Part shown: positions 24,671-35,396 of the stretch, piece by piece
Layout: each line of letters starts with the position of its first letter
Position numbering within the stretch: position 1 is the first letter of the stretch
DNA from: Phoronis australis
Lineage: Eukaryota > Phoronida > Phoronidae
Assembly (NCBI GenBank): GCA_002633005.1
Contig: NMRA01000004.1
Span: 1,963,935 to 2,027,934, forward strand
DNA: 64,000 bases
Reading direction: 5' to 3'
The notes under the pieces: model-generated
Told to the model about the DNA's origin: nothing
Database searches by the model: none
The model's input: only the letters and a program-made list of their open reading frames with translations
Translations under genes and position numbers: made by a program

Positions 24671-24940
24671 AAGGAACCAGATGGGTTCCTTAATTACAAG
24701 AGGATAACACACACATTTCCGATACCCAAAGTGTAATTGAGTATCGGATGCTAAGTGGCACAGGTTAGCATAGTACCAAATGGGTACATAATACCAAATT
24801 AATGGGTATTGGCCGATTGCCTACCACCTGGGTCGAGCAAAACGGCAAATTCAATAACAAGTTCCAAGTGGGTACAAACTGCCCAATGGGCAAATATCAT
24901 ATAAAGTACCAAGTGAGTACACCAAACAGCCAACTGGGCT
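24671..24940. repeat. Run of short hairpins with shared CC-A(A/G)NTG-GG core
   Basis: Perfect inverted repeats follow one another: AAGGAACC/GGTTCCTT (24671-24691), TCCGATAC/GTATCGGA (24718-24748), TGCTAA/TTAGCA (24749-24770), GTACC/GGTAC (24773-24787), AATACC/GGTATT (24790-24810), GCCC/GGGC (24881-24891) and AGCC/GGCT (24928-24940). Imperfect ones lie at 24861-24875 and 24906-24920. Several share a loop such as AAATG, AGATG, AAGTG or AACTG between CC and GG while the outer arm bases differ but stay complementary. Part of the run (about 24844-24935) is also a ~46-bp tandem duplication. Confidence 0.6.
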
Positions 24941-26304
24941 ATTCTGTAAAGCAGGGTTCCGGACAAGCTGAGTGAGCAGACCAGCCGGAGTGATAAAAGA
25001 GACATTGTAAGGAACGTGGTGTTGTGGCTCAGTATGTGCCGAGAGCTGTGACCGGGGTGGAGAGAAGCAAGCTGCAGTGATGGATGCTCGAGTACAGGTC
25101 GGGTCGCTAGCCAATGACGTCGCTTCTTGCCTGACGGTAACACGCTCCGGGCCTGAAGAAGGTACCAGCAGGGACTGCAAAAACAACAATAACCAACAGC
25201 AGATTTTGTTCGACAAAAGGGAGAGAGTGTGGGAAAGGTATGAATCGGTGTACTTGAGATTTCGCGGTACCCAGGGTAGGGAGGGTGGGAGAAGTATAAA
25301 ATTGTCTAATAGGAAAACTTACGAGTGAATGTACTGTTGCTTGAGGCTGGGCCAACAGGAAGCTGGAGAGAAAGAACAAACAGCGCTTTCATCGGACTTG
25401 GTAGGAACTAACTAGGAGTTGGATATGCAGCATGAAGGGCTGTATAATGTCATTTGCCCAAATAATAGGATTTATGTCAGTGTGCCATAAATCTCATTAA
25501 ACCACTCTTCCTAAATGTATCAATAAAATAACTTAGACATTTTCATGTTTTGATTTTTATTCACTTAAAATGTAACATAGGGTTCCCAACATAAGGTTTT
25601 AACGATCAGTGTAATATCACAAATCTAATTGCTTTGGTCAAATACAAATTCCTTACGATGCTGGCAGGTCATACGAAGCGGTAACTAACCAAATATAAAA
25701 TACTAATTTTGAAATATTTAGGCTAATATACAAAATAATTGCGCAGTACTCTATCATCACATAAACTGTGCCATTGATTTCATGCTTACAGTAACACCCG
25801 TGTGGCCTGTTTGATGATGTTAATCGATCAACAGCTGTGTTTCTAAACTAATTCTGTTCCCTGCCACAAACATGTCAAATGATCACTCGTGTTCGTTTGG
25901 GTGATCACTTCACAATTTTTAACTGAATGTGCTGATGGGACAAGAAGATAAACATCGGTTTGGGGAGTCATACTGACAAGAAAGCACCCTTTTTGGTAGT
26001 AACCGCGATTAGTGGGTTTTCTGGTAGGTTTCAACTGTAACAAATTGCTTATTTATTGAATTAGCATTGGCTCAACAGCCATTCTAACACAACAGGTCTA
26101 ATAAAACATAGTTTTTCAGTCGTGTTGTGTTGCTAAAACGATATATTTATTTAGTTCCCAACACACATAGTTCACTCTTTCGTAGAAAAATAAAATATCA
26201 GAGTGATACCTTTCCGTTGGGGTATATCGTCATGTAAAACCCTCTAATCTGAGTGTCGCGTCCCACATGTAAAGTACTGCTGTGTATGTGGAACTTTAGT
26301 TTCG
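24941..26304. other. Non-coding stretch, no gene recognised
   Basis: Overlapping short frames on both strands around 24.8-25.4 kb translate repeats and show no domain. From 25.5 kb the sequence is AT-rich. Confidence 0.5.
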
Positions 26305-26551
26305 CATGCGCGCGCCCTGCCTAAAAATGGGAGGGGCTCGAATTTTTGAGAATGCGAACCCTTTACCAAGATACACGGTGAACGTTCAGAAATATAAATT
26401 AAGTATTCGACGAATTTTGGCAGTTGGTGGACTTTTGTCTCGTGTGTTATATTTTTTTTGGAGTTTTTGTTTCTCTGTGGCGGAACCTTTTGCCCCCTTC
26501 GCCAAATGGGGGTGGGGGGGGGCTCTTTCGATCCCTGTGGGTGCGCGCATG
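26305..26551 (+). mobile_element. MITE family 2, copy C
   Basis: Both ends are kept (CATGCGCGCGCC left, GGTGCGCGCATG right), with the shared internal landmarks GGTGGACTTTTGTCTCG and TTTTTGTTTCTCTG. A G-run interrupts the right part. Length is about 247 bp. Confidence 0.6.
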
Positions 26552-26760
26552 TTTCGGATCTCATAATCGCTTACCATCATTTTAATAGCACAATGCCCAT
26601 AACATGAAATAATTGACCAAACATCCACGAGTTCTGCAATATAAAGGAGTACGCGAGTACGCAGGAAGCCTACAGAATGTTAAGTCTCTAAATGGTATAT
26701 TAAAACATTTTATAACGTAGGATATTGAAAAACGCCATGAATTTGACTCTAGACTGTTAA

Positions 26761-27153
26761 CTTAAACCCAATATGTTTTCGGTATTCACTAATTAGTTCC
26801 ATCGAAACACAAACCCCGGTGTAAAACAGATATCCCGGAGTCGAAAACAGATTTTAAATCTTTCTACTTTAAATAGTTGTTGTGATGTGTTGCTTTACCA
26901 TATGAGAATTTTAGACAAATTATGACGGATTATCGTTCTACGTCATTCTTCTGCAAAAGTTGTAATACATGTAAGATCTTTTGCGTAGTCGTTCGGCGCC
27001 ATGAAACATCGTGTCACCTATCGGCCAGTTTCTTTTTTCGCAAACTCTTCAATCAACTGTTCTTCTTCCACGATGTTGCACACATGTCACAGCAAATTAA
27101 TCAAAAATGACATTCTAAAGTTAAAATAATGTTTTTGTTTTTCATTTTTGAAA
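26761..27153 (+). repeat. 393-bp direct repeat, copy 1 (ends at N)
   Basis: It is identical to 27330-27722 except for two substitutions seen by eye (near 26817 and 27075). The copy ends exactly at the ambiguous base at 27154. It contains the left half of the 790-bp element. Confidence 0.9.
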
Positions 27154-27329
27154 NGAAGTAAAATTGGAATTGTTGAAAATTAAAAAATACGATTTTTTAA
27201 AAACACGAACTACAAAAAAAAACATTTTTTTGATTTTTGTCACTTTCAGAGTCATGTCTAACTAGATAAAACTCCCTTTTTACTCATTTTAGTTAGGAAC
27301 CTGGAGATTTGATCAGTGTATACACCTAC

Positions 27330-27722
27330 CTTAAACCCAATATGTTTTCGGTATTCACTAATTAGTTCCATCGAAACACAAACCCCTGTGTAAAACAGAT
27401 ATCCCGGAGTCGAAAACAGATTTTAAATCTTTCTACTTTAAATAGTTGTTGTGATGTGTTGCTTTACCATATGAGAATTTTAGACAAATTATGACGGATT
27501 ATCGTTCTACGTCATTCTTCTGCAAAAGTTGTAATACATGTAAGATCTTTTGCGTAGTCGTTCGGCGCCATGAAACATCGTGTCACCTATCGGCCAGTTT
27601 CTTTTTTCGCAAACTCTTCAATCAACTGTTCTTCTTCCACGATGCTGCACACATGTCACAGCAAATTAATCAAAAATGACATTCTAAAGTTAAAATAATG
27701 TTTTTGTTTTTCATTTTTGAAA
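27330..27722 (+). repeat. 393-bp direct repeat, copy 2
   Basis: This is the second copy, offset by 569 bases, and it continues uninterrupted into the rest of the 790-bp inverted-repeat element. The 175 bases between the N and this copy are AT-rich and not duplicated. Confidence 0.9.
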
Positions 27723-28154
27723 ATATTTTGGGGAAACTATTGAATCCTCTGAAATTAATTAAATATTCACCGAGATAACAGCGAGTTGAGAGTATACATG
27801 TAGACAATGCTGAAATTCGCCCACAGACAACTTGCTCGAGTTTTAACGCTAAAAATCAAATAACAAAGTCATTATAATGTAAATTCTGTTTTATTATTAA
27901 AACTTTTTAACAAACATATGCAGAAAGCAACTGGAACGTACTTGAAGATGCTTTAACCCAAAGTTTGAAGCTATTGACAACGGTCCCAGAAAAATTTGAA
28001 AAGTTGTCGGTGTTTCCTGTCTGATCCCCGACATTCCTTTTCTAAAGGTCAGAGGTCGTGCTTTTTCAGGATGCTTAGCTCTTTGAAGGTGCGGGAGTCT
28101 GTTTTCGACTCCGAGATACCTGTTTTACACCGGGGGGTTCTCTTTCGATGGAAC
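27365..28154. mobile_element. 790-bp element with ~57-bp terminal inverted repeats
   Basis: The left arm (27365-27422) begins GTTCCATCGAAA and contains TGTAAAACAG and CGGAGTCGAAAACAGA. The right arm (28098-28154) is its complement at roughly 85 percent identity. The interior contains a short 62-codon frame with no recognisable domain. A second left half, cut off at an ambiguous base, lies at 26796-27153. Confidence 0.55.
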
Positions 28155-28730
28155 ACCCTGAATAAATAACACTTAATTAAGAATGTCTTGCAGAATGTTT
28201 AAGTTTGTTAGTCTTTAAATCACAAACAAATTAATTTATTGAATTATCCTCCCGTTACTCGTAAAATACTATGAAAGCGCTTGGAATTACACGAGTCAGT
28301 CGTTCATTTTGTGCGAGAAGAGTAGCGATTCAACGCGCTAACTGCGGCGTATGGTCTTTCTTTTTATGCTCTATATAGATGTCAGCATGAAATTCATTTT
28401 TTTTACCACAAGCCACAGCGAAGATAATTTGGCAATATTCAGATTAGTTTTGTTTCATTGCATTCAGCATAATTAAGATTGATTTCATAACGTTAACGAG
28501 ACCACGGAGATCCATTAATCTCTACCGCGGCAGCGGAAGCAATTGTGCTATAAAACTTCAATTACAAACAGCCCATGCGTGATTTGCCTTTTCGAATGAC
28601 AGAATGAAAATAATCATTCAACCATTAGCTACATTGAATGAGGGAACGTAAATTACTTCAGACAAGCACTCTCATCTCAATAATTAGTGGCGAAAAACAA
28701 AATCCTTCCTGGAATTTATGTATATACCAA

Positions 28731-29069
28731 AGCCCGGAGTCTAATCTTTGTACCAGAAATGGAACTCGGAATTATTTTTGACGTTTCTATGGAGACCAAT
28801 AATTCTGAGCTCGAGTAAATAATGGTTTATGAAGCTGAGTGCATAATCCAAGTTTGCACTTGATGACCCCTAGATCTGGGCAGCAAACTCGTGTAAAACT
28901 CAAGATTTCGAGTAAAGACTTAAAAGGGTAGTACGAACTAGGATTAGTCATGCATGTACACACAATTTAGAAAAACAGTCCTTGATCTTGAGTTCGCACA
29001 GCAGCAGAAAGGAAAATGTCAAACATTATTTAGAGTTCGATTTCGAGTACAAATATTAAACACCGGGCT
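28731..29069. mobile_element. MITE family 3, copy 1 (~340 bp)
   Basis: The left end has AGCCCGGAGTCTAATCTTTG and then GGAACTCGGAATTATTTTTG. The right end is the complement of AGCCCGGTGTTTAATATTTG then CGAACTCTAAATAATG. The imperfect inverted ends are about 55 bp. No coding capacity is seen. Confidence 0.6.
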
Positions 29070-29441
29070 CAGAAGTTTCAAGAGAGCTTTAAGACAGCTA
29101 GTACAAAAATAGTCTACACAACAACTTAATAATGAAACTATTTTAAGGATATGGACGGCCTTATCAGCAAGTCTGGGCCATTGGTCAAATTGTTAATTAC
29201 TACATATTAAATTAACTCTGTAAAAGAAAACATTTTCTGAAAACAGAAACGAAGCTAGACAGTGATCACCAGGGGACATTAGGACAATACGTTTCCTCAG
29301 TGCAACCGATTGCAGACCCAAGATGCGGGTCTATTGTCGGAAGGTTTACGCCACCTTGTATTGTTTCATGGTTAATAAATACACACCAGGGTAATAGTAA
29401 TTAACCCTGAAATTGGTATTTCAAAGATAACCCGCCTTGTG

Positions 29442-29516
29442 TTCAGTAACGCTAGGGCCTCGCTAAAAAGCAAGACTTCACGTCCTAGCGTACAACTGTA
29501 GGTCCTAGCGTTACTC
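29442..29516. mobile_element. MITE family 1, copy 2 (internally deleted)
   Basis: The TTCAGTAACGCTAGGGCC and GGTCCTAGCGTTACT ends are kept with CAAGACTTCACG between them, but the middle ~65 bases of the longer copies are missing. The outer GCCTCCC and CGCACGC parts are also lost or changed. Confidence 0.7.
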
Positions 29517-31706
29517 AAAGCTCCCCAGGGATGTGGATTTTACTACCACTCACCTCGTCAGAAACGAGAAAGAAAACAAGTCTCGTCCTCTTAAAGGATT
29601 AGTTCTCTTCCACGTATAATTTTTCAAGTTTGAGTGAAAAGTATCCAAGAATCTATACGAAAGAATTTCAAGCACATTTTAATTACTTCATTCCTCATGT
29701 TTGAGTTATTAACGCGTTCGTAATTCAAACAATCTGTATCAAAAATTAGAACAAGATCCAAATCTCCATATAGTGTGGCAAAAACATCTAAAATGTGCTA
29801 AATTTTTTAGCACGGTTCTGTTACACATGTTTGTAGAAAGTTGGACTGTCTTCATTTGACCCATCGTATATATTTATGAGTCAAATGCAATTTTTCTAAT
29901 AAGGAGGTTAACTAGTAGGTTATTAGAAAATTTACCACTGGCTCAGGCCCAGGTGCATGCAGGCCAGTGAATAGAAAGCTCAATATAACAAGATGAATAG
30001 GTCGACTACTCATGTTGCTAAACTGACAGTAACTACACAGAAATGGTCCCCGTCCCAAAGAGGCCGTGATTTATATTCCAGTACAGCCAATGCATATAAT
30101 ACAAATCTGAGCCACTAGAACAGCAAAACACAAATACTATTTACAGAGAGAAAAAACATCAAAGAATACTATAGTGTTGATTAATTAACTAATTGACCAA
30201 AGCGCCTAGTACTAATGGTCATTAACGCATGACATGTTTAGCTACAAATTTTGCTTTCATTTAGATGTTGTGAGATGTACGCTACTATGGGACTGCACTC
30301 AGTAACTGAGAGTAACAGACATCTATATGTATGTCGCAGTACAGATTTTTTAAAATCTTATGGTAAACATGTTAACCACATCTCGTGTGTATTCTCATAT
30401 TATATATTCGTATTTCTGGTTGAATGAATTGCTTTCGGTCTGTCTCTCTTTCTCTGGCTCTCTGTGTGATTGAAGTCGATATCTCTGAAAATGCCGGAAC
30501 ATGCATGGTCAGGAATTTCCCAGGGGGCAAAGTATCCCATTTGCTTGGGTAATGTGGGGATACACTTGCAAAACCATAGTGGTGAGCAGACGATGTGCGT
30601 CAACTACAGATTTGAACAGCATTATCCATTTGAGTTGATATTTTATAGAAATAGTGTTTATTTACTAAACAATTTCTTCATTTCTTATTGAAAAAATAAT
30701 CTAATTACTTTTATAACAGCAAGGGTTTACTCAGAGTTTTGTATTTTGACAGACGGAAACGGCACCAATTTGAGCTGACGTGCGGGGGGGGGTTACTTTG
30801 CCATTTTGACGGGGTGTGACGCCCTTTTAAATAGACAAGAGGATTGGAGGAAGTAAGAACCCAATTAAGAGCACCAACCGAAGATTAGTGTAAACAACCT
30901 GCTTTGACATGTAACTGGTAGTAAACTGGATAATCAAAGCTGAAGCCCTTCTATCGAATTTTGTTGTAAAACACCGGCTTTTGATAAGGTTTTAATATAG
31001 AAACTGGACCATTTCACAGGAAATCTGGCTTTGAAAAATCAACCCGTCTTATGGGCACGCTCATGTACACCTAACTAAGGCTTACATGGTAGTATTCCGA
31101 CACCGCGGTTTTGTTCTGGTGATGCAATTATTCTCAAAACAGTATTATGCATGAAACTGTGAGTTCTTTACAAAAGAACTTCTGATTGAATTAACTGTAA
31201 TTTTCTTTAAAATGATACCAAGCCCTGTTTTGGCCTATTAACAGATATCAAAAACAACTTTCTCATCCAGCTCTATGAAACATAGTAGTGCCGTTGAACC
31301 ATCGATAATACTCAAGAGTTTGGAGCAAAAATTGAAAACTCCTCACAAAATCTTGTAAACGAGCCAGTGTGAGCTACGCATTGGGGCAAGTTACACAACT
31401 GTAGGGAAAGAAAAAAAATCTATGGCTTATGTTTTGTGCGAACCAAAATTCTGGGTTAAGCTAAACTGATTATTGACACTTATTGTTGCAAACAGTGGTA
31501 GCCCGAGGTCTGGCCATTGGAGTCAATGTTGGGCATTAGTCTGTATTTAGCGACTAAAAAGTTGAAATCTTTACGAATTTATTTTCTGTGGATGAAAATA
31601 TTGTGACATTTCATTTCAATATTTTCTTTTACTGAAGAATCCAATAATCAATTTAATGCAGGAATATAACTTAACAAATACGACGTATCTGTGGCAAACA
31701 TACTAG
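29517..31706. other. Non-coding AT-rich stretch
   Basis: No coding family is recognised. Apart from the listed inverted repeat and a G-run near 30785, nothing stands out. Confidence 0.5.
29892..29930. repeat. 11-bp inverted repeat
   Basis: TTTTCTAATAA (29892-29902) and TTATTAGAAAA (29920-29930) are exact complements, with 17 bases between them containing GTTAACTAG. Confidence 0.6.
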
Positions 31707-31924
31707 CAGTATCACTGGCTAAAACGACTGCGAAAACACTAGCGTTGTGAGCCTGATAGACGAACTGTCAGCGAAGGGGTCATTTTCATCAGTACTACTT
31801 TTCCTAAAATGCAACCAGTTTCACTGGATAAAACGATAGTGAAATACTAACGTTCTAGCCAGACAGACGAGCGAGGTCCACGAAGGGTTCATTTTGCCAG
31901 TAGCTACTTTGCTTCCATGCTACC
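31707..31924 (+). repeat. Diverged tandem duplication, 109-bp period
   Basis: Units start at 31707 (CAGTATCACTGGCTAAAACG) and 31816 (CAGTTTCACTGGATAAAACG). Both continue through CGAAGGG..TCATTTT and a CAGTA..CTACTTT segment. Two units are visible. Confidence 0.65.
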
Positions 31925-32566
31925 CGTGTCGCTTTCGTGCCAAAGGTCTAGCGTTTAGCAAGCGTATGAACTGAATGAGTTTTTCGTGAAACCGAAACTT
32001 TTGATCCCTATGCCGCGCAGCGTCATCTCTTGTACGAATCGCCATGCACGCACACAGGATAATTATGTTCACATTGGGGTTTCTTTCGTAGCAAGAGTGG
32101 GTGTTGCACATTGCAAATCTCTTCACTCGATTGCCGAAACCGGCGCACAAGTGCCTGCGCGTGTGGGAACAACTAAATTCTGACTTACAGCGTGGCGTTT
32201 CCTATAATGCCGTCAGAGATTTTTGTAAAATGTCAAAATGGAAGAAAAACGTTGCAACACTTGAAACGAAAGCCAACTACTGGGAAAGTAGTCATCTGAA
32301 AGTTATATGAGGATTTATTGCAATTAGTTACACCTCTTAGTTCGGTTCTGAAAACTGGCGTGTGTATGTAGATAAACAGATCTGTGCAGCATCGAGTTAT
32401 GTTTGCCTCCCCAATCCACACATAATTGCATGGATTTGTGTGATGATACGACGGTTGAGAAGGCAATTGTGTAATTACAGAACTAATGAAGGTCTCAAAG
32501 AAGAACCTGTTCATGATAGGGCTCGACATGACTAAATGTCTATAGCCCAAGCTTACTGGGAAGGCG

Positions 32567-32824
32567 ATGAAGACTTGCAATTTACGTTTAGTGCTAGTCA
32601 GAAGGAAGATTAACCCACATTTTGCTTTTAGAGTAGATGGGGAAGAGATAATCTTGGTTTGCGACAATTCAGTGAAATATCTGGGGAATTATTATAACCG
32701 CGCACTGAAGTATATCGACCATGTCAAGGCAAAACTGAACAGCTTTAGGGCTGTAGCGGGTACCCAAAATAATCGAGAACCGCGGTCCAGAGTTGTAAGC
32801 ACAGTTCCGGTCTACGAATCTTAA
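32567..32824 (+). pseudogene. LINE reverse-transcriptase fragment
   Basis: The translated segment contains FRVDGEEIILVCDNSVKYLG followed by YNRALK. This matches the region after the catalytic core of non-LTR retrotransposon reverse transcriptases (F.v.Ge.I..v....vKyLG). Only about 85 residues remain, with no catalytic YADD or FADD box nearby. The hAT remnant follows on the same strand. Confidence 0.6.
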
Positions 32825-33006
32825 TTTTCGATTCGGTTCCGATAAGCACCATCTTACGGCTGGCATATGTAGTAACGGAGAAAATACGTCGTCACTCTCA
32901 ACTTCTGATTTAATTGTTAACGGACCACTAGATGTGGTTTTTAGCGAGTAAAACCTATCGGGCAACAGGGCTTAAACATTTCCCAGTCCACTTATGTTGC
33001 ATCTGA

Positions 33007-33156
33007 ATGGTATCTGTTGCAGGTGAGCGTGTGTTTTCTACGGCCGAGAAACTCGTCTCTGCTCAGAGTCTGCCTTGTAACAGACCAGACCAGGTTGACA
33101 TGTTGATTTTGAGAGTAAAAAGCATATTTAAGGTGGTTAACAGTATCAATCTATAA
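33007..33156 (+). pseudogene. hAT transposase C-terminal dimerisation fragment
   Basis: The frame reads GERVFSTAEKLVSAQ then VDMLILRVKS and ends at TAA (33154-33156). This is the conserved C-terminal block of hAT transposases (SERvFS.a..iv...R..L....vdmL.fl). A stop codon lies directly upstream (33004-33006), so only the tail survives. Flanking sequence near 32840 and 33480 carries GAACCGAA/TTCGGTTC words like those at many hAT ends. The fragment may belong to an internally deleted element of about 0.75 kb. Confidence 0.6.
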
Positions 33157-34109
33157 GACGTCGCACCTCCTCAATGTGAATGTAGTTTTCCAGTTACTGG
33201 TATTCAAAATCTGTTAGTGTTTTTTTTTTTTTNGGCAGCGAGTATAGGGAAATACTTTCGACTTGTTTTTATCTATAAAAATAGTTAAGCTTCAAAATAA
33301 TTTAGTTTTGATATTTTGGAACAATTTCTGATGTAAAATATAAGCTTCTGTTGCATTTTAAGAAAATAGAATAAAACTAGTTTTTGAGAGGAACACAAAC
33401 TATATTCTTATCGGATTTTTGGATATAAAATCACATTAGAAACGTCTAGAAATGAATCGTGATAACTGAAGCTAAAATGGAACCGAACCGAAGCAACAAA
33501 AAGTGGTCAGGAACCTTTGCAGCTCTGGACAGCTTAAATGGGAGTCTATTGAAGATCGAGAGGTGCGGACTGCCTGGGCGTTTCACGGTATTTTTTCACT
33601 TTGGACTATTCCCCAAAGTGATGTTGCCTTAAACTTTAAACGACCCACCTACTACAGCGACTGTAAAGACGGAATTATTGTCAGTCACTGGCTACTGAAG
33701 ATATTGCCTTATTTGGTAAATATTTCATGTCTTTAAACGAGAGTAACCCGGGCTTGAGATAAAGTATTTTAAGGAATCAGGGTTTCTGGGCGGTCTGGGA
33801 CAGAATTCACAGCAGGCGAAATATTTTACAGTATAATGCTGCTGTCGGGGCAAAAAGCAAGGGACAGTATTACAACACAAAACATATAACGAGGAAGACA
33901 TTGCCAGAAAGAGACAACTATACAATAAATAAAACGAAATGAGGAGTTAAAAACCTAACAACGTTTTTGAGTTGTCACCATGAATATCTATATCAAACGA
34001 AATTTGGACATGCAGTTGTAACCGCATTTTTGTTATGAATTTACCTTTCTTGTTTGATAAATTTTAGTGAAAAACATTGCCACGTGACCCAAAATGAGAG
34101 ATTGGTATG

Positions 34110-34191
34110 AAGAAAAACTTCAAATTCTACAGATTTTCTTACTTCAGAAAACACATAATTTAGAACTGAGTTAAAATTTGAAGTTTTTCTT
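34110..34191. repeat. 17-bp perfect inverted repeat, 48-bp spacer
   Basis: AAGAAAAACTTCAAATT and its exact complement could form an ~82-base hairpin. AT content is high and the loop is not structured. Confidence 0.6.
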
Positions 34192-34315
34192 ATTTTTGGA
34201 TAAATACACAGCCTTATCGATACGGTCCCACTTAACCTGAATCACTGTTAACAGCTTATTATTTTAAATGACATATTCTTATTAAAAGCAAAAGTTCATT
34301 TTCCAGCCTCAGAAA

Positions 34316-34812
34316 TGGGGCCGCCTATACTAATATGGGCTACCCCGATAGAAAAACGCCAAGACCAGGGCCAGCGATAATAACCAAAGGGGCCTCGATT
34401 TTGACCGCTGTCAGGTGGGAAGATCCATATTTGGTTTAAGAGCTCCGCTTTTTGACCACCATCAGTTGGGAATCTCTATATCTATGTAGTCCCTCAGCAT
34501 TTGAAGCTTAAAAGTGGAATGTGAGTGTGCCTATGTCCTTTTCATAAGAATAAGTCGAAACATTTTCGAGCCTCACATGTGGGACCCTTTATTAAAATAT
34601 GCGTCCCGCTCCAAGAACTCCAAGAGCGGTGGCCTCTATACTAATATAAGGGACTCGGATTTTGGCTGCCTTTAGATTGTATCCCCTACGTCAATATAGA
34701 GAGCACCGCTTTTTGGACGTCTTCAGGTGGGCCCCTTATATCAATTTAGGATCCTCACTTCTTTACCGCCTTCAGGCGGGGCCCCTATATTAAAATCGTT
34801 AGCCCCACTTAT
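34316..34812 (+). repeat. Degenerate minisatellite, ~50-bp period
   Basis: TCAGGTGGG-like words recur at 34411, 34462, about 34672, 34723 and 34772. Between them are CCGCTTTTTGACC-like and CTATATTAATATAGG-like segments. Spacings are close to 50 bases or multiples of it. Units are strongly diverged, so the exact number is unclear (about ten). Confidence 0.6.
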
Positions 34813-34917
34813 GGAGCTATGAAATGGATTTCTTACTTGTGTCATGTTAGTAAGAATAAAGCATTCAAAATGATAAGCCGTTTGTATCACAGAATATGGC
34901 TCTCGATGTGTGATCTT

Positions 34918-35396
34918 CAGTGCCCGGTTGCACGAAACAATATTCCCAAATAGAGACACAATCGTTTGAGTATTTCTTTCGTTCTTTACTCACAGATGAT
35001 GTTTTCCTATCATTTTGTCGTTATTGTGAGCTCTTTGACTTAAATGGCATTTCTAATAAAATAACTAAAAACTGAGCCCTTGAGTCAGTCAAATTACTTA
35101 GACACTTAGTCCTTAAATTAGGGGCGTTGTATGGGATAGGTCCCTATTTATTTTCAATAATATTAATCGGTAAATAAAACAACAAGAATGGATCAACTGA
35201 AATTTTCGGATGTAATAACTTCTTTTGTCAACAGAAACAGAAATAATATTAATAATTCAACGAAGAGCTGACTAGTAATGATAAACAAACAGCATAAGAA
35301 AGTAAACCAGCGTTTTCTCAAGCCCACTAATACGCAGTAGATTTAGGGAACTTAACTGGGTCCCTATTTGGGACTATTTCATGCAACCGGTCACTG
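34918..35396. mobile_element. MITE with CAGTG..CCGGTTGCA ends (~480 bp)
   Basis: The left end has CAGTGCCCGGTTGCACGAAA and then TTCCCAAATAGAGAC. The right end is the complement of CAGTGACCGGTTGCATGAAA then GTCCCAAATAGGGAC. The inverted ends are about 40 bp with few mismatches. The interior is AT-rich and non-coding. It lies just after the ~50-bp minisatellite. Confidence 0.65.

Noticed and set aside
24799..25216. Overlapping 114- and 121-codon minus-strand frames with repeated WCTHL-like residues
   Set aside because: The amino-acid repetition is produced by the hairpin and tandem repeat in the DNA. The frames overlap and show no domain.
26922..27679. Identical 62-codon frames with a CKSCNTCK segment, read as a possible zinc finger
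   Set aside because: They are the same sequence duplicated within an inverted-repeat element. The spacing fits no zinc-finger family, and no further ligands follow.
33220..33233. Poly-T run before an N as a terminator or LINE tail
   Set aside because: A homopolymer next to an ambiguous base is more likely a sequencing problem, and no element end is clearly attached.
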